Shown piece after piece: positions 1 to 12,368 of a stretch of 64,000 nucleotides of DNA; positions within the stretch are counted from its first letter, which is position 1, and every line of letters begins with the position of its first letter. Below the pieces are notes generated by a model. It worked only from the letters and a program-made list of their open reading frames with translations. It ran no database searches and was not told where the DNA came from. The DNA is taken from NCBI RefSeq assembly GCF_030445035.2, contig NC_080678.1, positions 114,740,599 through 114,804,598 of the forward strand, in the 5' to 3' direction. This stretch comes from Dasypus novemcinctus (Eukaryota > Chordata > Mammalia > Cingulata > Dasypodidae). A program made the translations under genes and the position numbers.

Positions 1-890
1 AGGCTGATCTTTGTGAAAGAAACTGTCAGCCCAGCTTCCCCTCAGGCTGGGGGTGGAGTCAGAATGGTGGCTACTGGCCTCTTTCTGACTTGGGCTGGTT
101 CTCACCCCAGCTGTTCCCAGGGTTATCTCTTAGCCAGCCAACTCTCCCAATCAGTAGCTGAAATCGGCAGTCAACCGTCTCCTCCTCCCCTGTCTCTGGG
201 AAATGAAGCCTCCAATTCCCATCACAGAACAGCTCCTGGGGTGGCTTGCACCACCAGAGTAGGATCATCACCTGTGTCCATGGTTTGGCCAGTAATTTCC
301 CAGAGAGGCTGGCACAGGTCCCTGCAGCTTCCTCCCTGCTGGAGGTGGCACTGGGGCCGAGGCTGGAGCTACAATCTGACCTGGAGGGAAAGAAGCCAGT
401 TCCCACCAGCACTGGGATCCTCAGTCCGCCCCACTTCCCCTCATGCCAGGCGCGGAGTTAAGATGGTGGCTCCTGGCCTCTTTCTGACCTGGACAGGCTC
501 AAACCTTAGCTGTTCTCAGCATCATACTGTAGCTGACTGAGTTTACCCATCAGTAACTGAAGTTGGTGCCCACCCATCTCTTCCTCCCCCATTTTGGGCA
601 AGTGGAGCTTTCAATTCCAGCCGCGGAACAGCTCCCGAGGCGGCTTGTGCCTCCAGTGGAGGATGGGCACTGGCCTCCAGGGTGTGGAGCCTGTACTTAC
701 GAGTCTTCTCTGCAGACGGGCAGTCTCCTCCTTCCACTCCTTCAAGGATGTGGCAGGATGCCCTTCTGGTCTCCTGGAGCCCCCAAACAGGATCTTCAGC
801 TAGCTCCAGAGAGCTCTGGGTGTTTGCTAACTATCCTGTAGCAGGAGCCGACTCTAGGAGCTCCTTACTCTGCTGTCATCTTGCTGGTTC
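1..890 (-). mobile_element. L1 5' UTR, minus strand, cut by window edge
   Basis: The reverse complement matches the L1 5' UTR at 22165-23000 for several hundred bases, including the start 'GCAAGATGRCAGCAGAGTAAGG' region near 880-890. Two copies of a roughly 400-bp unit are visible: the block containing 'AGAATGGTGGCT' near 58 recurs as 'TTAAGATGGTGGCT' near 455. The element's 5' end lies near 890 and the rest continues left of the window. Open frames here are non-coding shadows. Confidence 0.85.
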
Positions 891-3625
891 CCCAGGCGCA
901 GTCATTTTTGATGGAAATGAGACTTTGTGGAGGAGGTAAAATTTGGGTTATCTTTTAAAAGATGAGTAGATGAGAAAAAAAAAGGGCATTCCAAAGAGAA
1001 GAAGAGTGTATATAAAAGCTTAGAGATGGGGAGAGCTTAGTGAATGTAAGATTTGGCCACATTCTGAGCCCCCTGAGCAGGCTACCCTGGTCCCTGACAC
1101 GGTGGGATTGCTGCAGGTCAGCACAGGCACCATGGGGCCAATGAGTGACCCCAGCCAGGGGACAGCAGGTCTCTGACCCAGGAGGCGTCCACCCAGCAGT
1201 AGCGTGTCTGTGTGCTGGAAGGTTCTCCGAGCACTCCCGGGCAGCTCGTGGCCCCCAAATCCAATACCCACTGTGTCCCGGGTTGGGGGTCAGGCCCCGT
1301 GTCTTGCGGAGGAAAGCCCTGAGCTTCCTGAGGTGCCGGGCCCCTCCTCAACCCCAGCTGCGTGGGGCTTGCTTCCACCTGCCTCCTGTGTCCTCCACCG
1401 TCCCTCGTGCATGAGGCCCTGAGGTGACCCCACCACACAGGACAGGCCCTGGTGTGTGCTTGGGGTGTGGGGAGAGACGCATGAAGTCAGCAGGGCCCGG
1501 GGACCTCACGTGGTTCCAGTGGCCATTCCTGTGTGGCTTGGAGGCTGTGACATGACCGTTTCCTGGGGCCCCTGCTTGGCTGTCCTGGGTGGTGTCTTAG
1601 CTTCCTCCAGCTGCCGTGGAAGTTTCCTGAGCTCCATGGCTTCGGGTGCGCACACTGGCCCGTCCTCCATCCACAGGCTGGAGGGGGTCTCCAGGCCCCT
1701 TGGCCTCACCTGGTGATGTGCACAGCTCTGCAGGCCCCTCGAGGACCTGGGCGCCCTGGGCTCGCTTTCCAGCAGCCGGGGGGCCACGTGCCTGAGAGCA
1801 GGGCTGTCTTGACATCAGGTGCCTGGTCTGGAGCGGGGCACGGGCAGGCCCTCGTGGAAGGCCAGGCAGACACGGGTACACAGGCGAGCTGGAGGACCGC
1901 GGCCCCGGGCCTGAGCCGAGGGGGGTGGGCGAGCACCCGCCGGGGCCCTGCTGGGCCTGTCCTGCTGAGGCTGGCCTCTGGGGCACCGGGGGTGCTGGGC
2001 TCTAAAGGCAGACACCAGGGTCTTGGGGTGCTGCCCGCTGGAGGCAAGCAGGGGTCCCAGAAGGCCGGGGGTCTCCCTTCTCCCAGGGGGCTGCCCGAAG
2101 GTGCGGGGAAACCCGTCCTCACTGGAGTGAGGGAGGGGCCAATGTGCTCTGGTCGCTTGTGGGGGCCTTGAGTGGAGGGTGGGGGTCCTCGGCAAGCCCG
2201 GGAGGGAGGGGCAGGGAGGACAGCAGCGCCGGGGCGGCGAGTGCCGCAGACAGACGCAGGGTCTGCACGGGCTTCCTCGCACAGTGGGTGGGGCAGACCC
2301 TCTGCCTTCAGGGGCCCCCTGCATCCCCCAGCCTCACGTCCCGCAGTGGCCCAGGGCCCTGGGGAGGGATCCTCCTTCAGCAGACACTCACCAGGGCCCA
2401 AACCAGGCAATGCTGTGGCCCCAGGGGGAGTCAATGCTGTGGCCCCAGGGAGTCGGGCCACAGGGAGAGGCCAAGGTCAGAGGTCAGGCCTGGGGAGGGT
2501 GGGGGGACCCCTGCAGAGGAGGTGACAACCAAACCTTGTCACCAAGTGGAGTGGAGGCTGGAGGCCAGCACCCAGGGAAAGGTCCACTGATGGGTGCAGG
2601 TGTCCTGAGCCCAGCCCACCATGCCAAGGGAACTGCAGCCTCCGCTCCCAAGTCGGATGACCTTCCTGTGACCTTCTCTCTCTTCTCTGCCCTACAGGGG
2701 AGGTGCCTCACCTTTGCCCCAGTGAGAGCCCCATGCATGCCGGTGGTCTGCAACCCAACCCTGTGCGCCCCACCCTGCCGCGAGGGGGTCCCTGTTGCGG
2801 CGTGCCCGCAGTACTGCCGTCCCCCCACTGCATACCCCCATCCCTGCTCCCGGGCTCTGGCTGCCTGCCCTCCACGAGCCCTGCCTGCAAAGCCTCATCG
2901 CTAAAGCATCAAAGGGCCAGGATTGTTGACTTGATGAGATGGACACATAGTTTTGGTTTTACAATCAAAAAGATGTTGGCATTTGTTGCTGATGATTAAA
3001 AGAGTTTATTAGATGGTGAGTTTCTGTCCTCTCCGAAATGCATATATGCTCCACCTGCTAGAATAACGCATCCTGGGGCCCCGTGGGGGATGGACATGGA
3101 TTGTGCCTCTCACAGCACCTCGTCTTCATCCATCCACCAAACTCTGCTCCATGAAAAAGCCCAAAGAGCCTGTTTCATGTGAATCCAGTCCTAACTTCAT
3201 GCAAAGAGAAGCCTTTGAATTTCTCCTCTCCTTTCTCCATGTCCCTGGTCTCCCACTTTGGAGTCCCACATTCTGAACGTGTCATAGAAGGTGGTGAGGA
3301 GCCCCCAAGGCCACTAGCTGGAAGCACGACTTCTCCGTCCAGGTGCCCTGAACTGTGCCCAAGCCCAGAAGGATTCCACTGAACCATGTCCTCTCCACTA
3401 GAGAAGAAAATTGAGTCCCCATCTGGGTCCATCTGTCCCTGCTGGAGAATCCACACCCAAGAAGGATGAGTTTTAGTGAGCAGCGTCCTCCCACCAGGTG
3501 CAGCCCACGGTCTCTCCGTGTCTGTGAAATCATCAGGCCCCCGGGCCCCCGGAACCCAGCGTGGCGTCCCTGACCCCCTCAGGAGGGTCTGCAAGGGCAG
3601 CTGTGACTGAGGGCGCCCAGGCATC
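890..3625. other. GC-rich stretch, no gene recognised
   Basis: Unique-looking GC-rich DNA. Long frames on both strands (for example 1706-2461 minus) have Pro/Gly/Ala/Arg-rich shadow composition and no domain motif. A short direct duplication of a 'CAATGCTGTGGCCCCAGGG' unit lies at 2408-2450. No splice-framed exon could be supported. Confidence 0.5.
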
Positions 3626-4640
3626 CTCTATTATATTATTTTTTCATTTAAAAAATTTATTGAAATATATTATTCATACATGAACATACATAAATAATAG
3701 GTATGTAGTAAAAGTTGTACACTTACAACACATCATACTGGGCTCCCATACGTCACCCCAGCACTAATCCTTGCATTGTTGTGAAGCATAGCAAACTATA
3801 ACAGAGCATCATCAAAGAATTACTCCTAACTACAGTCCATATCTTACATTTGGTGTATTTTTCCCCAACCCACCCTATTATGTTTTTTATTCATAAACCT
3901 TACAATTTATCTAAAGTGTAAAATCCATTGGTATAATCAAGAATTGGGTATTCATCATTTCTATCAATTTTAGAGCATTTTCATTATTAAAAAAAAAGCA
4001 AACCACTGTCATACCTATATATTAGCAATTCTGATGACAAATTCTCTTATGTGCTCTCACCATTTCTATTCATTTCCAAACATTTACAAACTACTTTTTG
4101 CCATTTCTGCTCAGATTAAACCCAGCTTTCCATTCCCTAACTACACTTTCTTCTTTGGTGACATGTCCTAGTTAGCCATTCTTTATTTTTATTTTTTTTT
4201 AAGATTTATTTATTTATTTGTTCCCCCGGCGCCTCCCCCCCACCCCCCGGTTGTCTGTTCTCTGTCTATTTGCTGTGTCTTCTTTGTCTGCTTCTGTTGT
4301 CAGCAGCACAGGAACCTGTTTCTTTTTGTTGCTTCATCTTGCTGTGTCAGCTCTCCGTGTTTGTGGCACCATTCCTGAGCAGGCTGCAATTTCTTTCACC
4401 CTGGGTGGCTCTCCTTACCGGGTGCACTCCTTGTGCATGGGGCTCCCCTACGGGGGGACAGCCCTGCGTGGAACTGCGCTCCTTGCATGCATCAGCACTG
4501 TGCGTGGGCCAGCTGCACACCAGTCAAGGAGGCCCGGGGTTTGAATCGCAGACCTCCCATGTGGTAGACAGATGCCCTAACCACTGGGCCAAGTCCACTT
4601 CCCAGCCAATCTTTATTGATATTACTAGTTAGGAAACTAA
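3625..4640 (-). mobile_element. old L1 3'-end remnant, minus strand, split by a SINE
   Basis: AT-rich sequence with the look of an old L1M-type 3' end in antisense, such as poly-T-rich blocks and 'CTACAGTCCAT' phrases resembling the copy at 40965-41390. It is interrupted by the DAS SINE at 4188-4603. No open frame remains. Confidence 0.5.
4188..4603 (-). mobile_element. DAS-type tRNA-derived SINE, minus strand
   Basis: Antisense copy of the armadillo SINE also seen at 26712 and 39727. In sense orientation it starts with a tRNA-like head carrying an A box and a degenerate B box, and ends in an A-rich tail (the T-run near 4191). The flanks AGCCATTCTTTATT (4174-4187) and AGCCAATCTTTATT (4604-4617) are a 14-bp target-site duplication with one mismatch. 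It is more diverged than the other two long copies. Confidence 0.88.
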
Positions 4641-5620
4641 ACTCTCCACCTCAGTCCTGTCTTCTTGAAACTTTCAGTTGAGTGTAAGGCAAGAACAGGT
4701 TTTGGTGTTTAATCAATACTGATTGAAAGTAATAACCATAATTTCTCCCATGTTTAAAAAAAATTCCTGGAGGGGCCCTTTTCTGCGTATGCAGGTTGTG
4801 TGTGCAGGCTTACCCTGGGACAAATAACCACTGACCTTCAAAGCCTTCCTGTCTGGTGTTGCTGCTGCTTGAGGGAGCCCCCTCTCTCCCTCCTGCCCCT
4901 CGCCCTCCTGTGCAGCCGAGTCCCCTGTCTGTCCAGCCAGCTCCCAGGACGGGCTTGGGGAGAGCATTTCCCACTCACCTCCCAGGCCATCTGTGTGCCA
5001 GCAAATCCTCTCCCAAGCTGGTGGTAAGAAGGTTGCTCCTGTGACAAAATGCCGCATAAGGCGAGGCCGAGCAATGGGCCAACTCAGAGCCAGGAGCGAG
5101 GGAGAGGGGCTTAAAGCCCTGGGGAGGGGCTCGGCAGTCAGTTTAGGCCCCATTTGGAGACTCGATCCCAGGTCAACTGTGCAAGCGGCTTCCCCACACC
5201 GCGCTTCCTGGCTTTCTCTGCAGGATGTGAAGCCTGACTCTGTCAACTCTTTTTTCTGTTTTCTTTTTATTTGTTTCACAAAGACTAAGAGCTTCTGGTT
5301 GTATAAATAAGAGAATGCTAATGAGGAGGAACAGGACATTGCACTGCCGGCTGTTGGAGACACTCATTCCCAGGACCTGGCTTGCACGTCCTCCACCCCA
5401 GGGGCAGGGTCCTGATGTCATATGGGTAGGAGGGAGCTACACCCCTGAGTGTGGTGACCTGCTGGCTGAAGGCCCCAGCAGGCCACGTGCCAGGTGTTCC
5501 AGGCAGCCCTGCAACTGCAGGGGAGGGCGTGGCAGGACCCTCTGGACTTTGACACCAGCCTGGGGAGGGGGAGCCCCCATGGTGAGAGGGGGGCTTCAGG
5601 AGCTCGCAAGGCTGCAATCT
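4641..5620. other. no feature recognised
   Basis: Mixed-composition DNA. Frames such as 4713-5363 on the minus strand show no domain, signal or splice context. Nothing can be supported. Confidence 0.4.
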
Positions 5621-5925
5621 TTTTTTTTCAAAATTAATATAGTTTTTTATTATTTTTTTAAATGTTACATTAAAAAATGTAAGAGTTTCCCATATGCTCC
5701 CCCGCCCCACTCCTCCCACATCAACAACCTCTTTAATCGTCATGGCACATTCATCGCACTTGGTGAATACATTTTGGAGCACTGCTGCCCCGCATGGGTA
5801 ATGGTTTACGTTGTAGTCACACTCTCCCCCACCCATTCAGTGGGTTACGGCAGGATATATAATGTCTGGCATCCATCCCTGCCATGTTGTTCAGGACAAC
5901 TCCAAGTCCCGAAAATGGCCCGCAT
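5620..5925 (-). mobile_element. 5'-truncated L1 3' end, minus strand
   Basis: Antisense copy of the terminal roughly 290 bp of the L1 3' UTR found at 19900-20165, 34943-35229 and 41430-41720. The T-run near 5620-5660 corresponds to the poly(A) tail. No clear target duplication was found. Confidence 0.8.
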
Positions 5926-8390
5926 CACTATTGCCTAACATGGAAGCTTCCAGAGACCCAAGAAACCTGCACAACTCTCCACAGGCCACTTCCAGATGCC
6001 CCCAGCCTGCGGTGTCCCTCAGTGCCTCTGTCCAAGGGGCTGTTTTCATGGAAACATCAAAGCTGCGCTGCGGACAGCACAGGCCTGACCCGCCCCAGGC
6101 TGTGCAGAGGCAGAGACCCCAGAGCAGAGGACAGGGCTGAGGGGGTGGGGACTGGGTTTGAGCTGAGGGGGTGGGGCCTGGGGTTGAACTCTGGGGTGGG
6201 GCCTGGGGGTCACGCGCCACTGGGGGCGGAGCCGCGGGGGGAGCTGCGGCCGGCATCCAGGCCCAGGACTCCAGGAGCTGGAAAGCCTTGGGAACCAGCA
6301 GCGTTTCCTCCTGCAGTCCCCTGCCCTCTGGGTGCTGCCCGCACCCCCCACAGCCCCTGCATGGAGGACTGAGGGGCTCCCAGGCAGCTGCCCGGTGCCC
6401 TTACTGGTCAGGGTCCCTCCTGGCCACCCACTGGTCACGTGACTCCAGCAGAGCTGCTGTCAGGGCCCAGGCAGGGGGAGGGGCAGTTAGGAGGGGGGCC
6501 CCGGGGCTGTCAGCGCCCCCAGAGTTGTCTCCACATGTTGGGGACCCTCTGCCTCTGTCCTCACGGGAGGCCTTGGCATCAGGAAACCGAGAAGGGACGA
6601 GGCTGGAGAGGCTGGGGTGCAGGGCCCTGCCCTGGGTGGGCCGGAGGCTGTCTCAGATGTGGCTGAGCCTGGGATGCAGGGCCTTCCTGCCTCAGCACCA
6701 GGCGCCCAGGCGGGGCTGGGGGTCGGGAGGCCCGTGTGAGGTGCAGACGGCTCCCAAATGGCGCTCGTAGCTTACATTCATCTCCTTGCCCAATGGCATG
6801 CCCTGGCTTCCGGGTGGACAGCTGAGGGGGCTGTGAGCAAGCGGGGAGGGTTCTGGGTGAGAGAAGTGAGCCCTGAGAAAGGCCCTCTTGTGTGGGAAAA
6901 GCCTTCAGAACCTTCTGGATGTGGAGACGTTCGGACCCCAGAAACAAGGAGAGAGGAGCCTGTCCCTCACCGGGTGAGCCACGGTGACAGGGGGTCAGGG
7001 GAGCAGACCGAGGGCCTCCCAGAGGCTGACCGGGAAGGGAAGGTGACAGGAGCGGGGAGGCTGGCGGCGTGCGCCCCTCCTCACAGAGCCAGCCAGGGGC
7101 CCCGAAGGGGCCTTGACGGGCGCCTCCCACGGGCAGTCTTGGGCGTGCAGGGACAATTCCGAAGTCGCTATGTGCAGGTGTGATTTCCAAATTGGGTGTT
7201 ATCGAGGTCTTCTCGTAGGGTTTATGCGCCCTCTTAATTCTGTGTGCGTCTTTGCCAGGCTCTGTTGCAGGTTCTGTATGGAAACTGGGTCCATTTTACG
7301 CACATTTTACGTGTGTGGGTGAACTCGTACCAGCAAGCGCGTGTATCCCCGCGCCCTGTTCCTGCACGGGTCGCTCTGCTGGGATCTAGAGGCCCTGGGG
7401 GCCACCCCCAGGGTGCCTAAAGAATGCACAGCCTGCAGGCCGAGGTCTTGCCCCGCCCTTGTGTGGTCCCTGCGATTTCCTGTCCCCTGACCTGGGCAGG
7501 GCTGGCATCAGCCTCCCTCTGCCGCTTCTCGCAGGGGACTCGGTGCCTGAGCACCGGCTCTGAGGGCATGGAAAGGAGCTGGCCCTGCACCAACGCCTCG
7601 GCTTAATGATTACAGGGACGTGACCCAGCCAGTCCTGGAAGCATCAAACCAGGATGGGGCGAGGTCACTCACCCACTACAAGGCTGGGCTCTGAGCCGTG
7701 GTCCCTGGGCTAATGCCCTTCTCGGGCAGACGAGGGCCAGGCAGGGCCAGGGGGAGGTTTGAGTCTCAGCTCCCTGTGGGAGGAGCAGTCATAACAGCCC
7801 TGGCCTCGGGCAGGAGCCCTGCGTGGTCAGGAAGGCCATGCTCTCCAAGAGGGGACAGAGAACAGAGCAGGGATCCCTGAGCTGAGAACTTGTCGCATCA
7901 CAGTCTTGGGGGCACATTAGGGAGCTGGCGGTTCCAGCAGGGCCTGGCAGGAGCCTCTCCAGGGCTGTGCTCCTCCCAGCCTTCCATGTGGGGGAGAACA
8001 CATATTCCAGCCAATATTTTAAGTGACAGGTGGGAGGGATTGCTAATACTACATTATAAGGTACCTTAACTACCTGTGAGGACATAGTGTTATTTGAAGG
8101 TGGATTTGAAAATTCCTATTTCAAGCTTTAAAGAAACTAGTAAAATAATTTTAAAAGAAATATATTTCTTATGCTAGGAGAGGAGAGAAAATGGAATCAT
8201 AAAATGCTTACTCAAAACCACAGAAGGCATAAAAAGAAAGAAAAAGATGTTAATGGAGAAAAGTGGTGGGGGAGGAGGTAGGGTATATGGGAATCTATAT
8301 TTTCAATGTAGTCTAGAGCTTCTTTAAAAGAAATTTTAAAAAAAGAAGTAAAAGAAAGAACAAGGAAAACAGATAGAAAATAGTTACAAA
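5925..8390. other. GC-rich stretch grading into AT-rich DNA, no gene recognised
   Basis: GC-rich to about 7900, then AT-rich. Three short tandem copies of a roughly 30-bp GGGGTGGGGCCTGGG-like unit lie near 6140-6215. The long frames have GC-shadow composition. No exon or repeat family could be assigned. Confidence 0.45.
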
Positions 8391-9190
8391 ATGATATATA
8401 TTAATCCAAGCATGTCAATTGCTTTAAATGTGAATGGTGTAAATACAGCAATTTAAAAACAGACTATCAGCGTGGATTAAAAAAATAAAAAGATGACCCA
8501 ACTCTTTGTTGTCTGAAGAAACCCATTTTAAATATAAAGACAAACATGAATTAAAAGTAAAAAGGATGGGAAAAGATGCACCACACAAACACTAATCAAA
8601 TAGAAAGCTTTAATAATTCTGTTAACTTCAGACAAAGCAGATTTCACAGTAAGGAAAATATCAGGGATAAAGAGTGGCATTACATAATGAAAAGGTGGGC
8701 AGATTTTTCAAGACACAACAATCCTGAATATATTTGTGCCTAACAATAAAGCACCAAATGTGTGAAGCAAAAAGTGTAGAACTGCAAGGAGAAAAGACAA
8801 ATCTCTCTGGAGACTTCAGTGCCCCTGTATCAGTTACAGACAGATCCAGTAGGCAGAAAATCCAGAAGAATACATTTGACATGAACAGCAACAATCAACT
8901 AGATTTAGTTGACACTGATGGAATTCTTCCTCCAAAAACAACAGGATATACATTCTTCTCAATCATCCAGTGAACACTCACAAAGATAGCCCAAACCCTG
9001 ATCCATAAAACACATGAACAAATTTAAAAGAATAGAATAAGACAAAGTATGCTCTCAGATCACAGTGCAATTAAAGTAAAAATCAGTAACAGAAAGACCA
9101 CTAGAAAATCCCAAAATATTTGAGGATTAAACAACACATGTCTAAAAAACCCATGTGTCAAAGAAGACATCTCAAAGGAAATATAAAATT
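8390..9190 (+). mobile_element. old L1 ORF2 fragment (endonuclease region), plus strand
   Basis: Sense-strand remnant of L1 ORF2. Recognisable phrases include the endonuclease region 'CAATTGCTTTAAATGTGAAT' near 8417 and the downstream 'GGATATACATTCTTCTCAA' near 8943. Multiple stops break the frame. It is truncated at both ends, with no tail. Confidence 0.75.
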
Positions 9191-10932
9191 CGTCTCAAAT
9201 ATCAGGGCTACCTGCCAGATATTAAAGCTGTTTTCTTCTTAGCCTTGCTATCATTTCAATGGATAATTTATAAAATCTTGGCAGAATCAGGAGATGTATT
9301 CAATTATATATAATATTTCCACTTAGGCCAAATGCATTCCTGATAGTCCTTTAATTAGATACCTCCCAGCAATTGGATACTTATATATGGTGATACATTA
9401 TAGAAGCTTTACCTAGGCCTTTGGGACCATAGGTTTTCTCTTAGAAATATTGAATATCTGTCTCCCTTCATTTAATTTTTTTAAAGCATATAGGCTAAAG
9501 GTTTAGATGCCCCACTAGTCCAGAAAATATATCCATTTAGTTTGAAAAAGCAACATTTTTTTCTCCAAACAGTAGATTTAGAATACGAAGGCCAACATGA
9601 ATTTTTAAATAAGGAGATCCAACTTAAACATTTTATTCAACCATATCTCTTAAATTTACAAATTTGAATACTGTTATGGATAAATTATATTTGCACATAC
9701 TGCATAATAGGAAACATACAGAAATACTACCTTAAGTTTGTTTCTTTTTCTGTAGATACCTAGAAATGTGTTACCTTAAGTCTAATTCATGGCTTCAGAA
9801 AAGAGCATTTTGCCTTTGCTTGTCTTGCATTATGAGCCAATCTCCTCTAATAGATTTATTGCCGTTGGCAGTACTGATCACTAGAATTTTAACTGGATGG
9901 CAAAGTTTAAGTAACTCTTGCTTAATTGTATTTCTTCTAAGACTCGCTCAAATATCAAATCAAATTTACTTAACCTATGATTGAAGCAGTTCTATCAATT
10001 TCAGACATAACACTTTCTGGCATGTTTGAAACAAATCATTCCCCAAAATATACCACTCTATGAATATAAGAAAATAGGGCACTCTCAAATACCAGGCATA
10101 TTAAATTCTGAGTCTATTTAAGATTGGTTTATACTGTGAGGAAAAAAATGTGTCTGCTTTCAGGAGGAAAAATGGCTTCATTCAAACAAATTATCCAAAA
10201 TTTCCTCCTGATGATGGTGCAGCTATCAAAATAAACATCATCACACTTGGCACATGTGCAATAGAATGAAGTCAGAGATACCAGTCAAGGTCTTAGTTTT
10301 CCTTCTCTGCAAAAAAATATGATGAAATGCGTCCATGTTCCAAAGCTGCCAACTTTCAAATCACTGGTATCTTTTTATACCAAAAATATATTCAACTCCC
10401 ACCCCAGTGCAGAGAATATCATGAACATTTCATGTATAATATATCAGTAATCATTCACTTATTTAAAAATAGAACATATTAATTAACACAAATCCATCAC
10501 CATCTCATATTTCCTGTCCTTCCAAAGCAAAATAAATATTTCACAAAGCAATGAGTGTTTCATGCAATGCACATATACATTGTACTTGGGAAACTGTGTG
10601 TATGCTAGTGTTCCAATATATTTGTTTATAGATGTGCATTATTGCCATTTGCATGTGAATAATGGTCAACCATTTTCTATTTGACCCTTTGCTTGGAGGG
10701 CAGCATTCATCTCTGTTTAAATTATATGCTCTTTGCAACATATTGGAAAGCTAACCTGTAAGACAAAACTCTCACTGTTGGTTTTCCTTCATGGAAAATG
10801 GTGCACAAAGTCTTGTTTAAGTGAGTAATACTACTGAAAATAGAATACATCCCTCTGAGCCTCTCCCATGTCCAATCAAGAATGAGTCAAATTTGAAACA
10901 TGAATCTAGGAGAATAATACAAACGTCCAGCT
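9190..10932. other. AT-rich unique DNA downstream of the PIWIL-like exons
   Basis: No repeat or exon recognised. On the minus strand this is the region where the 3' UTR of the PIWIL-like fragment would lie. One possible reverse AATAAA occurs near 9632, which is weak evidence by itself. Confidence 0.35.
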
Positions 10933-11091
10933 TCAATTTACAAATTGATACATACAAAGCTCAATCTTCGGCAGATCAAAGTAATAGAGACATTCTGACA
11001 GTGAATTGTGTGGTTGTTGGTCAATGCTCTGACCCACGAGGTAAGCCAGTTTGTGAGCGAAGTGGAGAGGCGCAGGAACGCAAATCACATC
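10933..11091 (-). pseudogene. PIWIL3: PIWI-like Argonaute, terminal coding exon
   Basis: Reading from 11091 downwards after an acceptor 'CTCCTACAG' preceded by a pyrimidine tract, the frame gives VPAPLHFAHKLAYLVGQSI then CLYYF. This is the C-terminal end of the PIWI domain, including the His of the catalytic Asp-Glu-Asp-His tetrad (in FAHKL). PIWI proteins cut transposon RNA guided by piRNAs in the germ line. Family members normally stop just after the YYL residues; here the frame runs on about 14 residues to TGA at 10933-10935. The bases TACTTTGATC fit loss of one base from the last Leu codon, which put the old TGA out of frame. Member choice (PIWIL3) is tentative, from phrases such as TPDTV and MYYNLP in the previous exon. 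Probably a broken gene remnant, though both exons are otherwise open. Confidence 0.8.
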
Positions 11092-11265
11092 CTGTAGGAG
11101 GAAAAAAACTAAGAGGAAGTTTCTGTTTCTGAATTTAATTTACATCTATTTTCTCTAGATTTACATTTTCACATATGTCACATCACAGATTCAAAACATA
11201 GGCATGCAAGTTTGATCCATTCATTTTACAGATCTGGAGGAAAACCGGGATCAGAAGATCCTTAC
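11092..11265 (-). other. intron between the two PIWIL-like exons
   Basis: A 174-bp intron with donor GTAAGG (just below 11266) and acceptor CTCCTACAG (ending at 11092), and a pyrimidine-rich stretch before the acceptor. Its presence shows that this is a genomic copy and not a processed retrocopy. The boundary falls inside the sequence that would read YYNLP|(G)V in the family. Confidence 0.75.
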
Positions 11266-11410
11266 TGGCAAGTTATAATACATGCGGCACAGCTTGTAAG
11301 TCAAATGCCGCACTGTGTCTGGGGTCAAGCAAACGGTGTCGTAGATGACATAATGTGTGGGAATAATAGTCCCGTGTTTCACAGGCTGACTCACAATGAA
11401 GAAACCATAC
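11266..11410 (-). pseudogene. PIWIL3: PIWI-like Argonaute, penultimate coding exon
   Basis: A 145-nt exon bounded by acceptor 'ATAATTCCAG' and donor GTAAGG. After a split codon the frame gives YGFFIVSQPVKHGT, PTHYVIYD, LTPDTV and LTYKLC..MYYNLP, all hallmarks of the PIWI-clade Argonaute domain (FFIVSQ, PTHYNVIYD, LTYKLCH.YYN). One residue, the Asn of THYNV, is missing through an in-frame 3-nt deletion. No upstream PIWI exon was found between here and the CpG island at 27.9 kb. An LTR sits 107 bp upstream in what would be the preceding intron. Family certain; exact paralogue less so. Confidence 0.85.
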
Positions 11411-11516
11411 CTGGAATTATAGGACACATGAGAATCAGCTCATTGCAGAAGAAAAGCACGTAGTGAGTGGAGGTTCTGAAAACATTTAGTCTGTTACTCA
11501 ACAGAAATGCGTTCCC

Positions 11517-12368
11517 TGCGACGGTTTGCTCGGTCGGTAGAGGTGGGGTCTGGCTGCGGATGAGGGGTCGGTCCAGCTCTGGATGAGGGGTCGGTCCCGC
11601 TTGGGATGAGGGGTCGGTCCGGCAGCAGACGAGGGATCGGTCTCACAAGGGGTTGCGCAGTTCGGCTGACGGGGTCGCCCGGCGAAGCCGGCGATGAAGG
11701 GGTCGCCCGGAGAAGCAGGCGACGAACTGGGGACAAGGGAGGTGAGGCCCTTGTCGGGGGCTCTCAGGACTGGAGGGCGCACGGCAGAAGAACTACCGCG
11801 GAGACAAGGTAAACAGGCAAGTCCACTTTATTGAGGGAGAGGCAACAGTTTTATAGGGGCTGGGGAAGGCTGATTGGTCGAAGCCACGCCCTGTTCTGAT
11901 TGGTTGCCAGCTAAAGGTCAGTGGGCGGTACTGGAGGGGGGAGGGGTGGTGGTTAGGGATTGGCTGTCGCTGTTGCTGGGGGAAGGGGCAGGGTTTAGGG
12001 ATTGGTGGCTGCTGTTGCTGGGGTGGAGGGCAGACTTGAGTTTCCCGCCCACGCCTGGCTGTTGCTGCTGTCAGGGGAGGGGAAAAGGGCAGACTGGAAT
12101 TTTCCGCCCTGTGCCTGCACAGGGAGAAAGAAGAAGAAGGGTGCCGCCCCACAGGCATCGTGTGGCGCCATCTGGGAGGAGGGGCAGCTGCGGAAGCATG
12201 GCTGCCGAGAAGGGGAGACCCGAGGGCACTCTGCACCCATGCCGAGCTCCTTTCAGGGGTGGCGGTGAGTTCGACCAGCCACCCTATTATGGGGGCAGCG
12301 GCTTGGCCTACCGCAGCCGCTCCCCCGCCAGGCCAGCAAACCACTCTTCAGCCCGAGGGGTGACCGCA
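11517..12368 (-). mobile_element. solo LTR of an ERV2/betaretrovirus-like family, minus strand
   Basis: An 852-bp LTR homologous to 46131-47063. It starts TGCGGTCACCCC and ends CGCA in sense orientation. The flanks GTTCCC at 11511-11516 and GTTCCC at 12369-12374 form a perfect 6-bp target duplication, typical of ERV2-type integrases. Read on the minus strand it has CCAAT-like boxes, a CCTATAAAAC TATA box near 11853 and CAATAAAG just after, so R is short. U5 carries four tandem 23-bp units (GACCGACCCCTC...). No internal viral sequence remains. The frames on both strands are not genes. Confidence 0.92.

Noticed and set aside
1706..2461. Long minus-strand frame of 251 codons
   Set aside because: Pro/Ala/Gly/Arg-rich composition with overlapping equally long frames on both strands, no domain, no splice context: a GC shadow.
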